64,000 bases of DNA from positions 233,062,961 to 233,126,960 of the forward strand of contig CP136066.1 of the NCBI GenBank assembly GCA_032622095.1, written 5' to 3'. This stretch comes from Siphonodentalium dalli. Its lineage: Eukaryota; Mollusca; Scaphopoda; Gadilida; Siphonodentaliidae. Positions 20,870 through 32,080 of the stretch are shown here, piece by piece. Position numbers and translations under genes: made by a program. Position 1 is the first letter of the stretch. Each line of letters opens with the position of its first letter. The notes beneath the pieces were generated by a model. The model searched no databases, had not been told where the DNA came from, and was given only the letters and a program-made list of their open reading frames with translations.

Positions 20870-22160
20870 ATTTTGAAGGGTGCATGTATCAGGTAAATTT
20901 TTATATTTCAAATGATGACAGGAATGCAAAAAGTTGAAGTACCTACGTAATACTGGCTATCCGCATGAAGAGATATACATGTATATAAAAACCAGATGAG
21001 GGATATGTCTGTACAGTTGCTAAACAATTCAGTCATGCAAAAGAGGATCAAAGAGTAAGATACCAAATTGCTGCCTGTGGTAATGTTTTTTAACGAAATT
21101 CGGGAAAATTAGATTACTCTCACCCTGGTTATCCAGAAGATAATTGTGGAATCTGATGACGATCGGACAAGGGGTCTCGTCTGTAGGATCAACCAAATTA
21201 TTTAGCCATAAAAATAGTAAAATTGAAGATCACCGCTGGCAGTGATGTCTTCACAAGGACAGTTTGAGAACAAAATATGGCTCACATCTAGCGGTGACCC
21301 AAAATATCCACATAAGAAAAAGTTCTCCAATAAAAGCTGGCTGCAGGGTGCGCCAATTGATTCAAATTCGAAATTTAGCAGGGTGTACTGCTTGTGGCCA
21401 TGTTTTCCCCGCAAATTTGATAGACTGATGGACAAAACCACTGAATCCGTTGAATCAATATACATGTATACATGGATTAATTTATATGCATTGTTATACA
21501 CAGTACTGGTATATAAAGGTACTGAAAATAACTATATTACTAGTATACACAAAATAAACCATATATCATGGCTATGTGTTCTAATATCCGAACATGACAG
21601 CTGAGAACTTGGTGTGAATTAAAGAGTGGTGGTTTCTCAAGCATATCTAACCCTCCACGTTAGAAACATGCCATTAAATGTCATAAGTATAATCTAGCTT
21701 GAGGACAGAAGTGATCCATAAAACCCCCTTAATTCAACCAGGTCCTCGCGCGATGTATGATCGATCACATGATGATCTAGGGGGATTAGAATTGATGTAT
21801 AAAAACAGCACTGCATGTAAATATAAAATAAAATAGTGCTACATCTTATTACAGATTATTGCCATATATAATCAGTGATTATACAGACAGTCTGACAAAA
21901 TAAAGTTTCAGTGACACTCTATCCGAAGAGGGGAATAATTTCATCTGTTACAGTCAATGGAGCAATTATGAATCTGGAAAGGTGAAATTTCTAAGTAATA
22001 CTAGATATCGACATGACGCGATAAAATATAACGTAAATGCAATATGGCCGCTGGCGACCATTTTTTCCTATGAAATTAAAAAAATATTTGATAGCTCTCA
22101 TCTGATAGATCAATATCAAGATAAATATGAAGTTCGGTGATGATCGGATGAGTGAAGTGG
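20870..22160. repeat. Degenerate repeated non-coding units (also +3,252)
   Basis: Three or four loosely similar units carry GCTG-CTGTGG-AATGTTTT, ATGGCCGCTGGCGACCATTT and a following GATGATCGGA segment. A 120-codon plus-strand frame (21,242-21,604) lies here, but it overlaps a 99-codon minus-strand frame and has no recognised domain. Confidence 0.35.
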
Positions 22161-22198
22161 ACTGTGGTCTGTGCTAAACGGTTTAGTAATGCTTAACA

Positions 22199-22545
22199 AG
22201 ATTCTTACCTTAATATTTTTATGTTCACTTTATAAACTTCACTGAGTCATCTTTGTCATGTATTGAGTTTGATATCTTTTGTTAACAGTTTATAAATCAT
22301 GTATGTCTCATGTTTGTTATTTTAATTTATGTGTTTATTATCATTAAATAAAGTTGCATTCCTTAAAAAGATTCTTACCTCAATGTTTTTATGTTCACTT
22401 TATAAACTCCACTGAGTCATCTTTGTCATGTATTGAATTTGATATCTTTTGTTAACAGTTTATAAATTATGTATGTCTCGTGTTCGTTATTATATTATAT
22501 ACACTTTATAGTGTGTTTTCAGAACGAAAACAAATTGAATAAAAT
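22199..22545. repeat. 170-bp tandem pair (also +3,252)
   Basis: ATTCTTACCT starts at 22,201 and again at 22,371. Both copies continue through TTTTTATGTTCACTTTATAAACT...CATCTTTGTCATGTATTGA with few differences. The first ends ATTAAATAAAGTTGCATTCC. Confidence 0.8.
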
Positions 22546-22732
22546 CAACAAATTTGTAAATTTAAAAACAATTCAAACGTTGTTGTATTCCATGTCCCAG
22601 CCCGGACATATACACCAAATTTCAATAATATTCATTGAGAAACAACGGACCAAACGCTATATAACACCCGTATACATCTTTTATTCCGAATCGGACTCGG
22701 GTACATGTTATAGTAGGTACCGAATTGACACA

Positions 22733-25700
22733 GTGCAAATGATTTGCGCTTAAGCGCAAATATGATCTATTTGCTTAATTGCAAATGATAGAGGTTATTT
22801 GCGCTTAAGCGTAAATAAATAATAAATGTGAAAAGGGCCTCCCATATAATAGATCACATTTATGGCAATTTTTATGCTAAAGCGCAAATATATTATTAGA
22901 CACATATTTTTTACGCTTGAGCGCAATTGATTTACACTAATAAATAATATATTTGAAAAGGCTGTCTCCCATGCGATTTCCTCTAAACTCAAATTTACTC
23001 TGGCAATAAGACATCAATCAAACATCGGTTTAGACTCCCCCATATACTACAAGAAAACTAAGATGCATGCATCAGGTCGGCCGTGAACTATCTACCATAG
23101 AATTGTTGTAGCTATCGATTATACATTTTGAAACACCTGTCTGTATGTATGTATGTATGTGTGTTTGCGTGAATGCATGTGTGTATGTGTTATAGACTCT
23201 AACACTGCTCGAATTTGGTATTTAACGTGTCAACTTGACCTCGCTCATAGGCATGTTTCTGGACCTTGACCGATCCGACTAAAAATTTGTGTGTAGGACT
23301 ACTTCGATCCCGGGAGCAATATGGACGGGTCCAATTTCACGTGGGACCATGTTCTCGAACGTGCTGATATAGGCATGTTTCTGGACCAATTGAACAATAG
23401 TTTGGTCAGACGCTGTATATACTGGGTACTGTCCAGATGGAGGCGATCACAAAAAAAATCCCTAACTAGCCCGAACGAAGTCGAGTATATCAGCTAGTTT
23501 AATATATATTTTGGACATTTGTCTGTCTGTTTGTCTGTTAGCTATGGCCGGGAAAACTGCCGGACAGATTTGACGAAATTTGATACCTAGGGGAAATTAT
23601 TTCCAGGGAGTATTTTGGACGGGTCAAATCTTGATCCCGACCTGACTTTGACATTCAAAAAGATCAATTCAAGGTCAAATCTGGTAAAACGGAAGTATTT
23701 CAACGAAATTTGATACCTACTGTTACTTTTGTCCCAGGAGTGTTTCGGGTGGGTCAAATCATGACCCTGACCTGATCTTGACATTCAAAATTGTCAATTC
23801 AAGGTCAAATCGGGTATAAAGCCGGGCGGATTTCGACGGGTACTTTTGTCGTGACTTTTGTCCGGGGAGTGTTTTGGACGGGTCAAATCGTGACCCCGAC
23901 ATGAGCTTCACCTTTAAAATAGTCAATTCAAGGTTAAATCGCGCATTTCTCCGAAAATCAGAGGGGAACATCCCGGACGAAGTGGGGTCCACGAGCTACT
24001 ATTATATATTTCTAGATTTAGTTACAAACTAAATACCTGTATATTGTACAAAGAAATGTTTGACAAATATATCTGTATCAATATTACCATACGGGTCATT
24101 AAAATAGATACGACGAAACAAATTTTGAAGGGTGCATGTATCAGGTAAATTTTTATATTTCAAATGATGACAGGAATGCAAAAAGTTGAAGTACCTACGT
24201 AATACTGGCTATCCGCATGAAGAGATATACATGTATATAAAAACCAGATGAGGGATATGTCTGTACAGTTGCTAAACAATTCAGTCATGCAAAAGAGGAT
24301 CAAAGAGTAAGATACCAAATTGCTGCCTGTGGTAATGTTTTTTAACGAAATTCGGGAAAATTAGATTACTCTCACCCTGGTTATCCAGAAGATAATTGTG
24401 GAATCTGATGACGATCGGACAAGGGGTCTCGTCTGTAGGATCAACCAAATTATTTAGCCATAAAAATAGTAAAATTGAAGATCACCGCTGGCAGTGATGT
24501 CTTCACAAGGACAGTTTGAGAACAAAATATGGCTCACATCTAGCGGTGACCCAAAATATCCACATAAGAAAAAGTTCTCCAATAAAAGCTGGCTGCAGGG
24601 TGCGCCAATTGATTCAAATTCGAAATTTAGCAGGGTGTACTGCTTGTGGCCATGTTTTCCCCGCAAATTTGATAGACTGATGGACAAAACCACTGAATCC
24701 GTTGAATCAATATACATGTATACATGGATTAATTTATATGCATTGTTATACACAGTACTGGTATATAAAGGTACTGAAAATAACTATATTACTAGTATAC
24801 ACAAAATAAACCATATATCATGGCTATGTGTTCTAATATCCGAACATGACAGCTGAGAACTTGGTGTGAATTAAAGAGTGGTGGTTTCTCAAGCATATCT
24901 AACCCTCCACGTTAGAAACATGCCATTAAATGTCATAAGTATAATCTAGCTTGAGGACAGAAGTGATCCATAAAACCCCCTTAATTCAACCAGGTCCTCG
25001 CGCGATGTATGATCGATCACATGATGATCTAGGGGGATTAGAATTGATGTATAAAAACAGCACTGCATGTAAATATAAAATAAAATAGTGCTACATCTTA
25101 TTACAGATTATTGCCATATATAATCAGTGATTATACAGACAGTCTGACAAAATAAAGTTTCAGTGACACTCTATCCGAAGAGGGGAATAATTTCATCTGT
25201 TACAGTCAATGGAGCAATTATGAATCTGGAAAGGTGAAATTTCTAAGTAATACTAGATATCGACATGACGCGATAAAATATAACGTAAATGCAATATGGC
25301 CGCTGGCGACCATTTTTTCCTATGAAATTAAAAAAATATTTGATAGCTCTCATCTGATAGATCAATATCAAGATAAATATGAAGTTCGGTGATGATCGGA
25401 TGAGTGAAGTGGACTGTGGTCTGTGCTAAACGGTTTAGTAATGCTTAACAAGATTCTTACCTTAATATTTTTATGTTCACTTTATAAACTTCACTGAGTC
25501 ATCTTTGTCATGTATTGAGTTTGATATCTTTTGTTAACAGTTTATAAATCATGTATGTCTCATGTTTGTTATTTTAATTTATGTGTTTATTATCATTAAA
25601 TAAAGTTGCATTCCTTAAAAAGATTCTTACCTCAATGTTTTTATGTTCACTTTATAAACTCCACTGAGTCATCTTTGTCATGTATTGAATTTGATATCTT

Positions 25701-25984
25701 TTGTTAACAGTTTATAAATTATGTATGTCTCGTGTTCGTTATTATATTATATACACTTTATAGTGTGTTTTCAGAACGAAAACAAATTGAATAAAATCAA
25801 CAAATTTGTAAATTTAAAAACAATTCAAACGTTGTTGTATTCCATGTCCCAGCCCGGACATATACACCAAATTTCAATAATATTCATTGAGAAACAACGG
25901 ACCAAACGCTATATAACACCCGTATACATCTTTTATTCCGAATCGGACTCGGGTACATGTTATAGTAGGTACCGAATTGACACA
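22733..25984. repeat. 3,252-bp tandem duplication, second copy
   Basis: Abuts the first copy without any linker. After the shared end ...GACACA the sequence becomes unique (CGTCGACTGGG). Breakpoint microhomology is at most about one base. Confidence 0.9.
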
Positions 25985-26499
25985 CGTCGACTGGGCGAGT
26001 TGGCCCTGGGGCGATTAGGCCGATCCCGGCACATTCTAGAATTTACCGTATGTATCCGTTTACGCGTAGTTTACTTTAGAAAGTTCCGCAATTAATACCG
26101 TAAATAGAGCGACCTTATTTAACAGAGAATGCCTCTGTTATTGATTATCAAGTTGCTGTACATTAAAAACGACAAATTCACATGCTCGTTCAAGCGCAGT
26201 TAGTCTATTTTCCCCATGTTAAAGGACATCTACAAATACTAAATAACGCTAACCTACTGCCGAATGTTTGACACGACAACTGTTAACATATTTGGGCTGA
26301 ATTCATCTGACGCGGTATTATTCCTCAAAATAAACAACAAAACCATCGTTACTTGGAAATGTAGTTTGGGCTAACATTTACATAAATCCTCCAGATCAAT
26401 TATCCGACACACACGTCAGATGAAAAAGTCACATGAAGTAACCGGCCAAATTGGCCGAAATGAGATGGACTCAATTATTCAGACAGAGGAAATCAGTTG
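25985..26499. other. Unannotated stretch
   Basis: Single-copy-looking DNA with a short GC-richer segment at 25,985-26,035. No gene recognised. Confidence 0.3.
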
Positions 26500-26945
26500 G
26501 AGTTAGGTATAAATAATAGAGCTTAAGCGATATAATTGAGCTTAAGCGATATAATAAGGGAAGATATAATTGCGATTAAGTTCAATAAGGAAATATCTAA
26601 TTGCGCTTAGCACAATAAGGAATATCTTATTGCACTTAAGCACAAAAAGGAATATCGTATTGCACTTAAGCGCAATAAGGAATCTCTAAGCGCAATAAGG
26701 AATCTTCTTATTGCACTTAAGCGCGATAAGAAATATTCTTATTGCACTTAAGTGTAATTAGAGATTCCTTGATTGGGGGGGGGGGGGCTTTAGCTCAATT
26801 ATTTATTAAATGTTAATTTGGCTTCCTCCCATAGAGGTGAGATAGCTGATGAACCCAATTACACTCAAACGTAATTCAAATGTATTACGCTGATCGTAAG
26901 TTAATTATGCTTAAACATAAATAATTTATGCTTAAGTGTAATTAG
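26500..26945. repeat. CTTAAG palindrome cluster with G13 run
   Basis: About eight units of the kind TTGCACTTAAGCGCAATAAGGAAT(A)TC in near-tandem (26,520-26,770), then a run of 13 G at 26,775-26,787, then TTATGCTTAAACATAA and similar variants. Same palindrome core as at 18.4 kb, but a different flank (AATAAGGAATATC). Confidence 0.8.
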
Positions 26946-27949
26946 CTACTATAAAGTGAATCTGGGATAAGGGGAGTACTCTAAATTGTTCTTTCGACCA
27001 GCTGTTTCTACCAATTAAAAAAAATTCTCATTTATTTTGAAACTAATGAAAGACAATGGTATATTTTTTTACTAGTAATATTCATTATAAACTTGTACAA
27101 ATCTGAAAACAAACAAAATTTTAATATTTAAGAAATTTAGAGTTCCCTCTCTTACAGCAGCAACCACTATGCCAGGAAGACCAATCGATCTAGTTCAGCC
27201 CGATTGGGCTATTATAATTTATAGATCGATCGGTGGTTCATGCACTCTCTGCGTTTGAAATATTGCTAATAATTTCCATTTACATAAGTCAATAATGCCA
27301 TTGCAGATAACTTCATCTTAAATTCGACCAAATGTGTTGACGTTTGATAAGAAGGGCAGGAATTCCCCGATTTGTTTATTTTCAATCGATGAGAAGCATG
27401 ACGACCTGGATCAGCTGATCGGTTCGGAGGTGTGCCAATCGTATTTTGCATGCTGTGCACGAATACCCATTCACGCCTAAATTTGCAAACAATCCATATA
27501 TAACATATACACAGGGTGTACACTTTGTTAGTTGCCAATTAATTCTCGACATTTCAATTAGAAAACATGAGATATCGATGCAAAAATCAAGACATAATCA
27601 CATTATCTAGTTTGTGTTTTGTTGAATCTACTTTCGATTATCGACATGTCGGCTATTGTTTTGGCTGTTCTCTTAACCGTGCGTGCCAGCCGATCGTCGT
27701 TTTTCGGGCGGTTCCGATTTCTTCCGAATATAATTCCATGACCTCCACGCGATGATTCGCGCCGAAAATGTGGTTGTATCTGAGAAGATTTCTTACTCTG
27801 ACCGCAGTTTTCAACAATTTAATACGGGGCGAATACCGCATCAATAATATGCAACCTTGGGGTTTTATTTCTAGTTTTTTATGACCTTTCTTATGGTATA
27901 TCGGATACAGTTCTGTCTGACATGAAATATATACCCACCGGGAGTGAAG
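26946..27949. other. Unannotated stretch
   Basis: A 90-codon minus-strand frame (27,538-27,266) and two overlapping frames at 27,567-27,844 have no recognised domain. A small imperfect hairpin with CCAATCGATCTA / TAGATCGATCGG arms lies near 27,182-27,235. Confidence 0.3.
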
Positions 27950-27954
27950 CTAAT

Positions 27955-28095
27955 GACTTTAACAATTTTATCATTGTTTTCATTTTTTCTTACATTTTTT
28001 AATAATTATTTTTAACATAATATTAAATTGGTTAGGCCAATGCATTCTCTTATGGTCGACTCGCATTTATAAGAGAATGCATTGGCACAGGGTTT
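27955..28095 (-). mobile_element. Deletion derivative of the hairpin-arm element
   Basis: AT-rich spacer (27,958-28,030) leads to one arm at 28,036-28,086 that has lost one half of its tip (TTATGGTCGACTCGCA). It ends GGCACAGGGTTTTCACAAAA, the same outer flank as at 59.4 kb. Confidence 0.7.
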
Positions 28096-28119
28096 TCACA
28101 AAAAAATCAGGAAGCTCCC

Positions 28120-28790
28120 GGCACGAAAGGGTTAAGCTCCTGTACCATGTTTACTGCGTCGCGTTCTTGAGAACTGGATATCACGATATCGGAGATCTGA
28201 CAAGGAGATACAAGGAAACATCTCCAATACAACAGACACAGACACCCAAGCGACTATAAAGACCAATTCATTACAAGGTATAGCCAATTTTATTGGAATG
28301 ATCGGCTTATGTGAAGCCTGTTTGCAGCCTCGCCAACTTTGATGCAATCCGGAATGCCAGTACTTTGAGATTATCTGATTCCACCACACTTTCTATAGTG
28401 CATGCAATATGCAGGGATATACACACATGGCTATATAGGGTCTATGTTATACACCATGGGTATATGGGGTCTAATGGCAGCATAGGAGAGGGTGGGTACA
28501 CCTGTGCGTAATGCAAGCCCCATGTACCAGCACGTCTGAATTCATCGCGTTCATTAGAACCGAAGATCTTGCTATCGGAGATCTGACAAATTGATACAAG
28601 GAAATGTCTAGAGAAACACGCAATATATCAAACACAGAAGTACAGGCAACCAATATATAGACAATCAAACACAGATGCACAGACAGCCAATCTATAGACA
28701 ATACGACCAATTCGTTACCAAGAATAGCCACTTTTATTGGAGTCATCGGTTGTGTTGCCTGTTTGCAGCTCCGCCAACTTGGATGCATGC
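28120..28790 (-). repeat. Diverged direct duplication, about 230 bp each
   Basis: CGCGTTC...ATCGGAGATCTGACAA...GATACAAGGAAA...ACCAATTCNTTAC...AGCCA-TTTTATTGGA...GCCTGTTTGCAGC...CGCCAACTT occurs at about 28,150-28,345 and 28,546-28,775. On the minus strand both read a similar short peptide (SWR-CKQA..., PIK-AI, NELV). That may reflect an old shared exon or simply shared repeat DNA. Confidence 0.5.
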
Positions 28791-28864
28791 CGGAATGTCA
28801 GCCTTTCCATGAAAGGAAATACAAGCTGGCTGGCTAGCTAGCTAGAAAATCTGTGCTCGGGGTG

Positions 28865-28990
28865 TGCCTGAGCCTATCATTTGCAGAATGAGGTCCCCAT
28901 AGGGTGTATTTAGTGATGCTATCCCGCATAGCAGGCTTGCATAAGAAAATACACCCTCTGGGGACCTCATTCTGCATGGGAGACAGACTC
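28865..28990. mobile_element. hAT-like hairpin arm, solo copy C
   Basis: A single palindromic arm at 28,883-28,975 (GCAGAATGAGGTCCCCATAG ... GGGACCTCATTCTGC) is preceded by CCTATCATTT. It is followed by a short body remnant (GGGAGACAGACTCAGAT...GTTCCCAAAT). Confidence 0.7.
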
Positions 28991-29387
28991 AGATATAAGT
29001 TCCCAAATGTTTAATATGGCGATGTATACCTTTTGGGATCTAGCAGGTGTTGATCTATCAGGACGACCATAGACTCTTCGCCAGTATATATGTAAGTCCG
29101 ACTTATAATAAGTCGTCGTTGTCAACATAAAATGGGTTAAAATTCGGACTCGAGCGAGGCATTAACATTTTTTCCCGATATAATTTCGGTGCGCGTGCAC
29201 GAGTAAATACCACAGGACGACAAAATACAAACCTGTCTGTGAGACAAACTTGCCTGCGAAACTTGACCCCATATGGACACCCCAACCTCACACATTTTAG
29301 AGTTCTCACTTAAATAATTTGTGTTATATATATGGCATGTAGAAATTTAAATAAACGATGGTCTTGATGGATATATATATCATACTA
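28991..29387. other. Unannotated stretch
   Basis: Tail of the previous MITE body, then unclassified DNA. Confidence 0.3.
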
Positions 29388-30112
29388 GAAGGTGACCCGA
29401 CTTCGTCCGGGCTATTCAAAAACCAAATTTCAAGTCGATAGCTCCACCCGTTTTCGAGATCTGGTCTGCGCATGCGCGAAGCTGGCGTCGCACGGGCTCG
29501 GGTACCCGATAAAATTCGTATCCGGGGCAAGATACATTCACATACCAAATTTCAAGTCGATAGCTCCACCCGTTTCCGAGATATATAGCCCAATGTCATT
29601 TGCGGATACCTCGGCCGGTGATGAGTTAACGCGACATCGGCCGGTTAAGAGTTAACGCGATCACGTCACGATATGTTGATGGCGTAATATATTTACGCAA
29701 TGTTTTTCGATGAGCGAAGCATGGTCCTGCGTTCTTCCCGATAATTAAGGTAGAAAATTTAAACGTACACAGGCGTGTGATACATCATTGGAAAGATGAA
29801 GCGCCACAGATTCTAACCGTGCAAATTATATGACTGGCAATTTATTATCGCGCTATATCGAATCGATTTATGAGCACCGAACTGAAATATATTAGCGCAA
29901 AAACGGCGTAAAAACAGATTTGACCTCGGCACGTGAAAAGTTGACCTCGGATCTGAAAATCAATAGGCCTATGTTACTCCTGACCCGAAAATACCCCCAC
30001 ATACCAAGTTTCATCGAAATCGGGTCGGGCGTTTTTGAGTTCATCGATTACACACACACAGACAGATACACACACACACACACACACAGATCTTTCAAAA
30101 TATATAATAGAT
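29388..30112 (+). mobile_element. CTTCGTCCGGG-type retroelement-like repeat with simple-sequence tail
   Basis: Starts ACTAGAAGGTGACCCGACTTCGTCCGGG-like. It contains CCAAATTTCAAGTCGATAGCTCC twice (about 29,430 and 29,550) and ends TACCAAGTTTCATCGAAATC...(AC)n-GACAGATA-(CA)n...AATATATAATAGAT. A 'ACCAAATTTCAT-GAAATCGG' block followed by a CAGA/CA tract and an AT tail is a common 3' end of some non-LTR elements. No reverse transcriptase frame is present. Confidence 0.5.
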
Positions 30113-30184
30113 GTTGATAATAGTGGTATAATGATATATTAATTATTATAACCAATGCCATGCCGGTACTAATAGTGTTTATAG

Positions 30185-31262
30185 TAATTCCGCACGGGCT
30201 ATCGACTTGGGATTTGAACTTTGGTACATACAGGTCTATTCTGCATGATAATGCATGCCCAATCTTACTCGGTCCCCTGCGTGGTGGTGGTGCGGTCGGC
30301 GGGTGTTATTTTCGGCTTTTTTTTGCGTACATTCATAGCGAATTTGACAGCCGCGTATGGGGTATAGTGTATTCACTTCCGCTACATGCAGCTAGCGACT
30401 TGCCCGATCGTCCATGAATGCAGAGGGGTGTTCGATGCATGAAATGATGTCCATTTCCGTGGTCATGCATGCACCTAGGGGAGGTGCGGTCGATGGCATC
30501 TTGGATGTTCCATACCTGACGGAACCGACCGCAAGTTATGGATTAATATTGCCATTTCCGCTCAAGCTATCGACTTGGGGATTGGAACTTTGGTACATAG
30601 CCTACAGGTCTATTCTGCAAATGCAAGCCCCAACTCGCTCGATCCCCTGGTGGCGGTGCGGTCGCGGGTGTTATTTTCGGCGTTTTTTGCTTACATTCAT
30701 AGCGAACTCGACAACAGCGTATGCATGTGTTAATTTGTTCCCTTCCGCTACAGCCAGCGACTTTCCAGATCGATCATGATATGATGTCCCTTTCCGTGAT
30801 CAGGCAGCTGGGGTGCGGTCTGTGCCTTTATGGATTTTGCGTATACCTGTCTGAACCCGCCGCAAGTTAGGGGCTCACTATGGCGTTGCTGTTCATGCTA
30901 TCGACTTGGAGATTGGGACATTGGTACAGGCAGGTCTATTCTGTGCGATAATGCTTGCCTCTTCTCGCTCGGTCCTCTGGTGGAGGTGCGGTGCGGTCGG
31001 ATGGTGCTATTTTCGGAGTTTTGCGTACCTTCATAGCGAACTCGACAACAGCGTATGGGTTAATTTATTCCCTTCCGATACGTCTTGCTCGATCGCCCGT
31101 GAATGCAGATGTGTATTCGCTGTATGGTCATTCTGGTGTCCTTTTCCGTGGTCAGGCATGCAGCTGGGAGAGGTGCGGTCGGTGCCTTTTTGGATTTTGC
31201 GTATCTGACGGAACCGACCGCAAGTTAGGGGTTAACAGTGCCGTTTCCACTCAAGCTATCAA
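30185..31262. repeat. Degenerate tandem repeat of about 350 bp, three units
   Basis: CTATCGACTTGG starts at about 30,200, 30,568 and 30,899, with a fourth trace at 31,257, giving periods of 368, 331 and 358. Shared landmarks are AGGTCTATTCTG, GGTG(CGGTCG), TTATTTTCGG, CATAGCGAACTCGACA and ACGGAACCGACCGCAAGTTA. All three forward frames are locally open, but none resembles a known protein. Confidence 0.65.
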
Positions 31263-31451
31263 CTTCACGCGCCTGTGCGATTTCGTCCATCACACAAATG
31301 ACCTCCTCTTTAATAATGGGTTAACATTACGCCCTCCCATAACGTTTACCGTGTGTGCAGTAGACGAAACTACAATCAGCACTTTATTGTATGTGCAAAC
31401 ATCGCGTGCGCCACATCATGAGAGGTGTATCAACACAGTCAGAAAGTCAGT

Positions 31452-31710
31452 TGATGTTATATGAGTATCGACCCGTGCGGAGGTGCATAGGCCGAGCAAA
31501 CATCGCGAAGAGCTGAATATCCTACACCATTAGATTGTAAATAAAGACATATGCCAAATTCGTATATATGGCATTCTGAAAAATGAGCGAGCTGTTGCAA
31601 ATTGGTATTATGTCGAGTCTCTAGATACATGGGTGAAGTTAGTTTTGTTAAAGTTTAGTTTAGTTTGAGAAATCGTAAACGTCAAACTTCAAGCACCGAC
31701 AGACTATACC
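31452..31710 (+). repeat. Left member of diverged direct repeats flanking the satellite
   Basis: TATCGACCCG..., GGCCGAG-AAA-ATC-CGAAG, TGAATATCCT, TTAGATTGTAAATAAAG and GGTATTATGTC...GAGTCTCTA are found in the same order at 33,904-34,170. Confidence 0.65.
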
Positions 31711-32080
31711 ACTCTGTAACGGGAATCTAGAAGTATATATATTATTCAGTAATGAGACCACTATGTTCTGTTACAAAACGGGGTCTGTTCAATAGCTTTC
31801 ATATGTTTCTTTAGTTAAAAGTGATACTGAAACGTACTATCGTATATTCCGTATATTATATGTGACTGTCAATCGTACAAAACAATCTAAACCAAGACTG
31901 TGTGTTAATGGGGTACTGCAATTATTGTGACGTATAGAAGTGGTCAGATGATTAGTATAAAAGTCAGTGATAAGAGATAATCTGGTCTCTTTGGGTGTAC
32001 CCAAATGTTGTTGTTGGTTTCCATATTCTCTGCTAGAATAAGGTAATCAGATTTCCATTATGTGACTGTCTGTTGAGCAC

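Larger units (their letters stand above)
19481..22732. repeat. 3,252-bp tandem duplication, first copy
   Basis: The sequence from GTGCAAATGATTTGCGC to ...CGAATTGACACA recurs directly adjacent at 22,733-25,984. Every open frame I compared in the two copies is identical in sequence and offset by exactly 3,252. No gene lies within it. The contents are described as sub-features. Confidence 0.9.

Noticed and set aside
21242-21604. 120-codon frame duplicated at 24,494
   Set aside because: Duplicated only because the DNA is duplicated. It overlaps an opposite-strand frame and shows no domain; probably chance.
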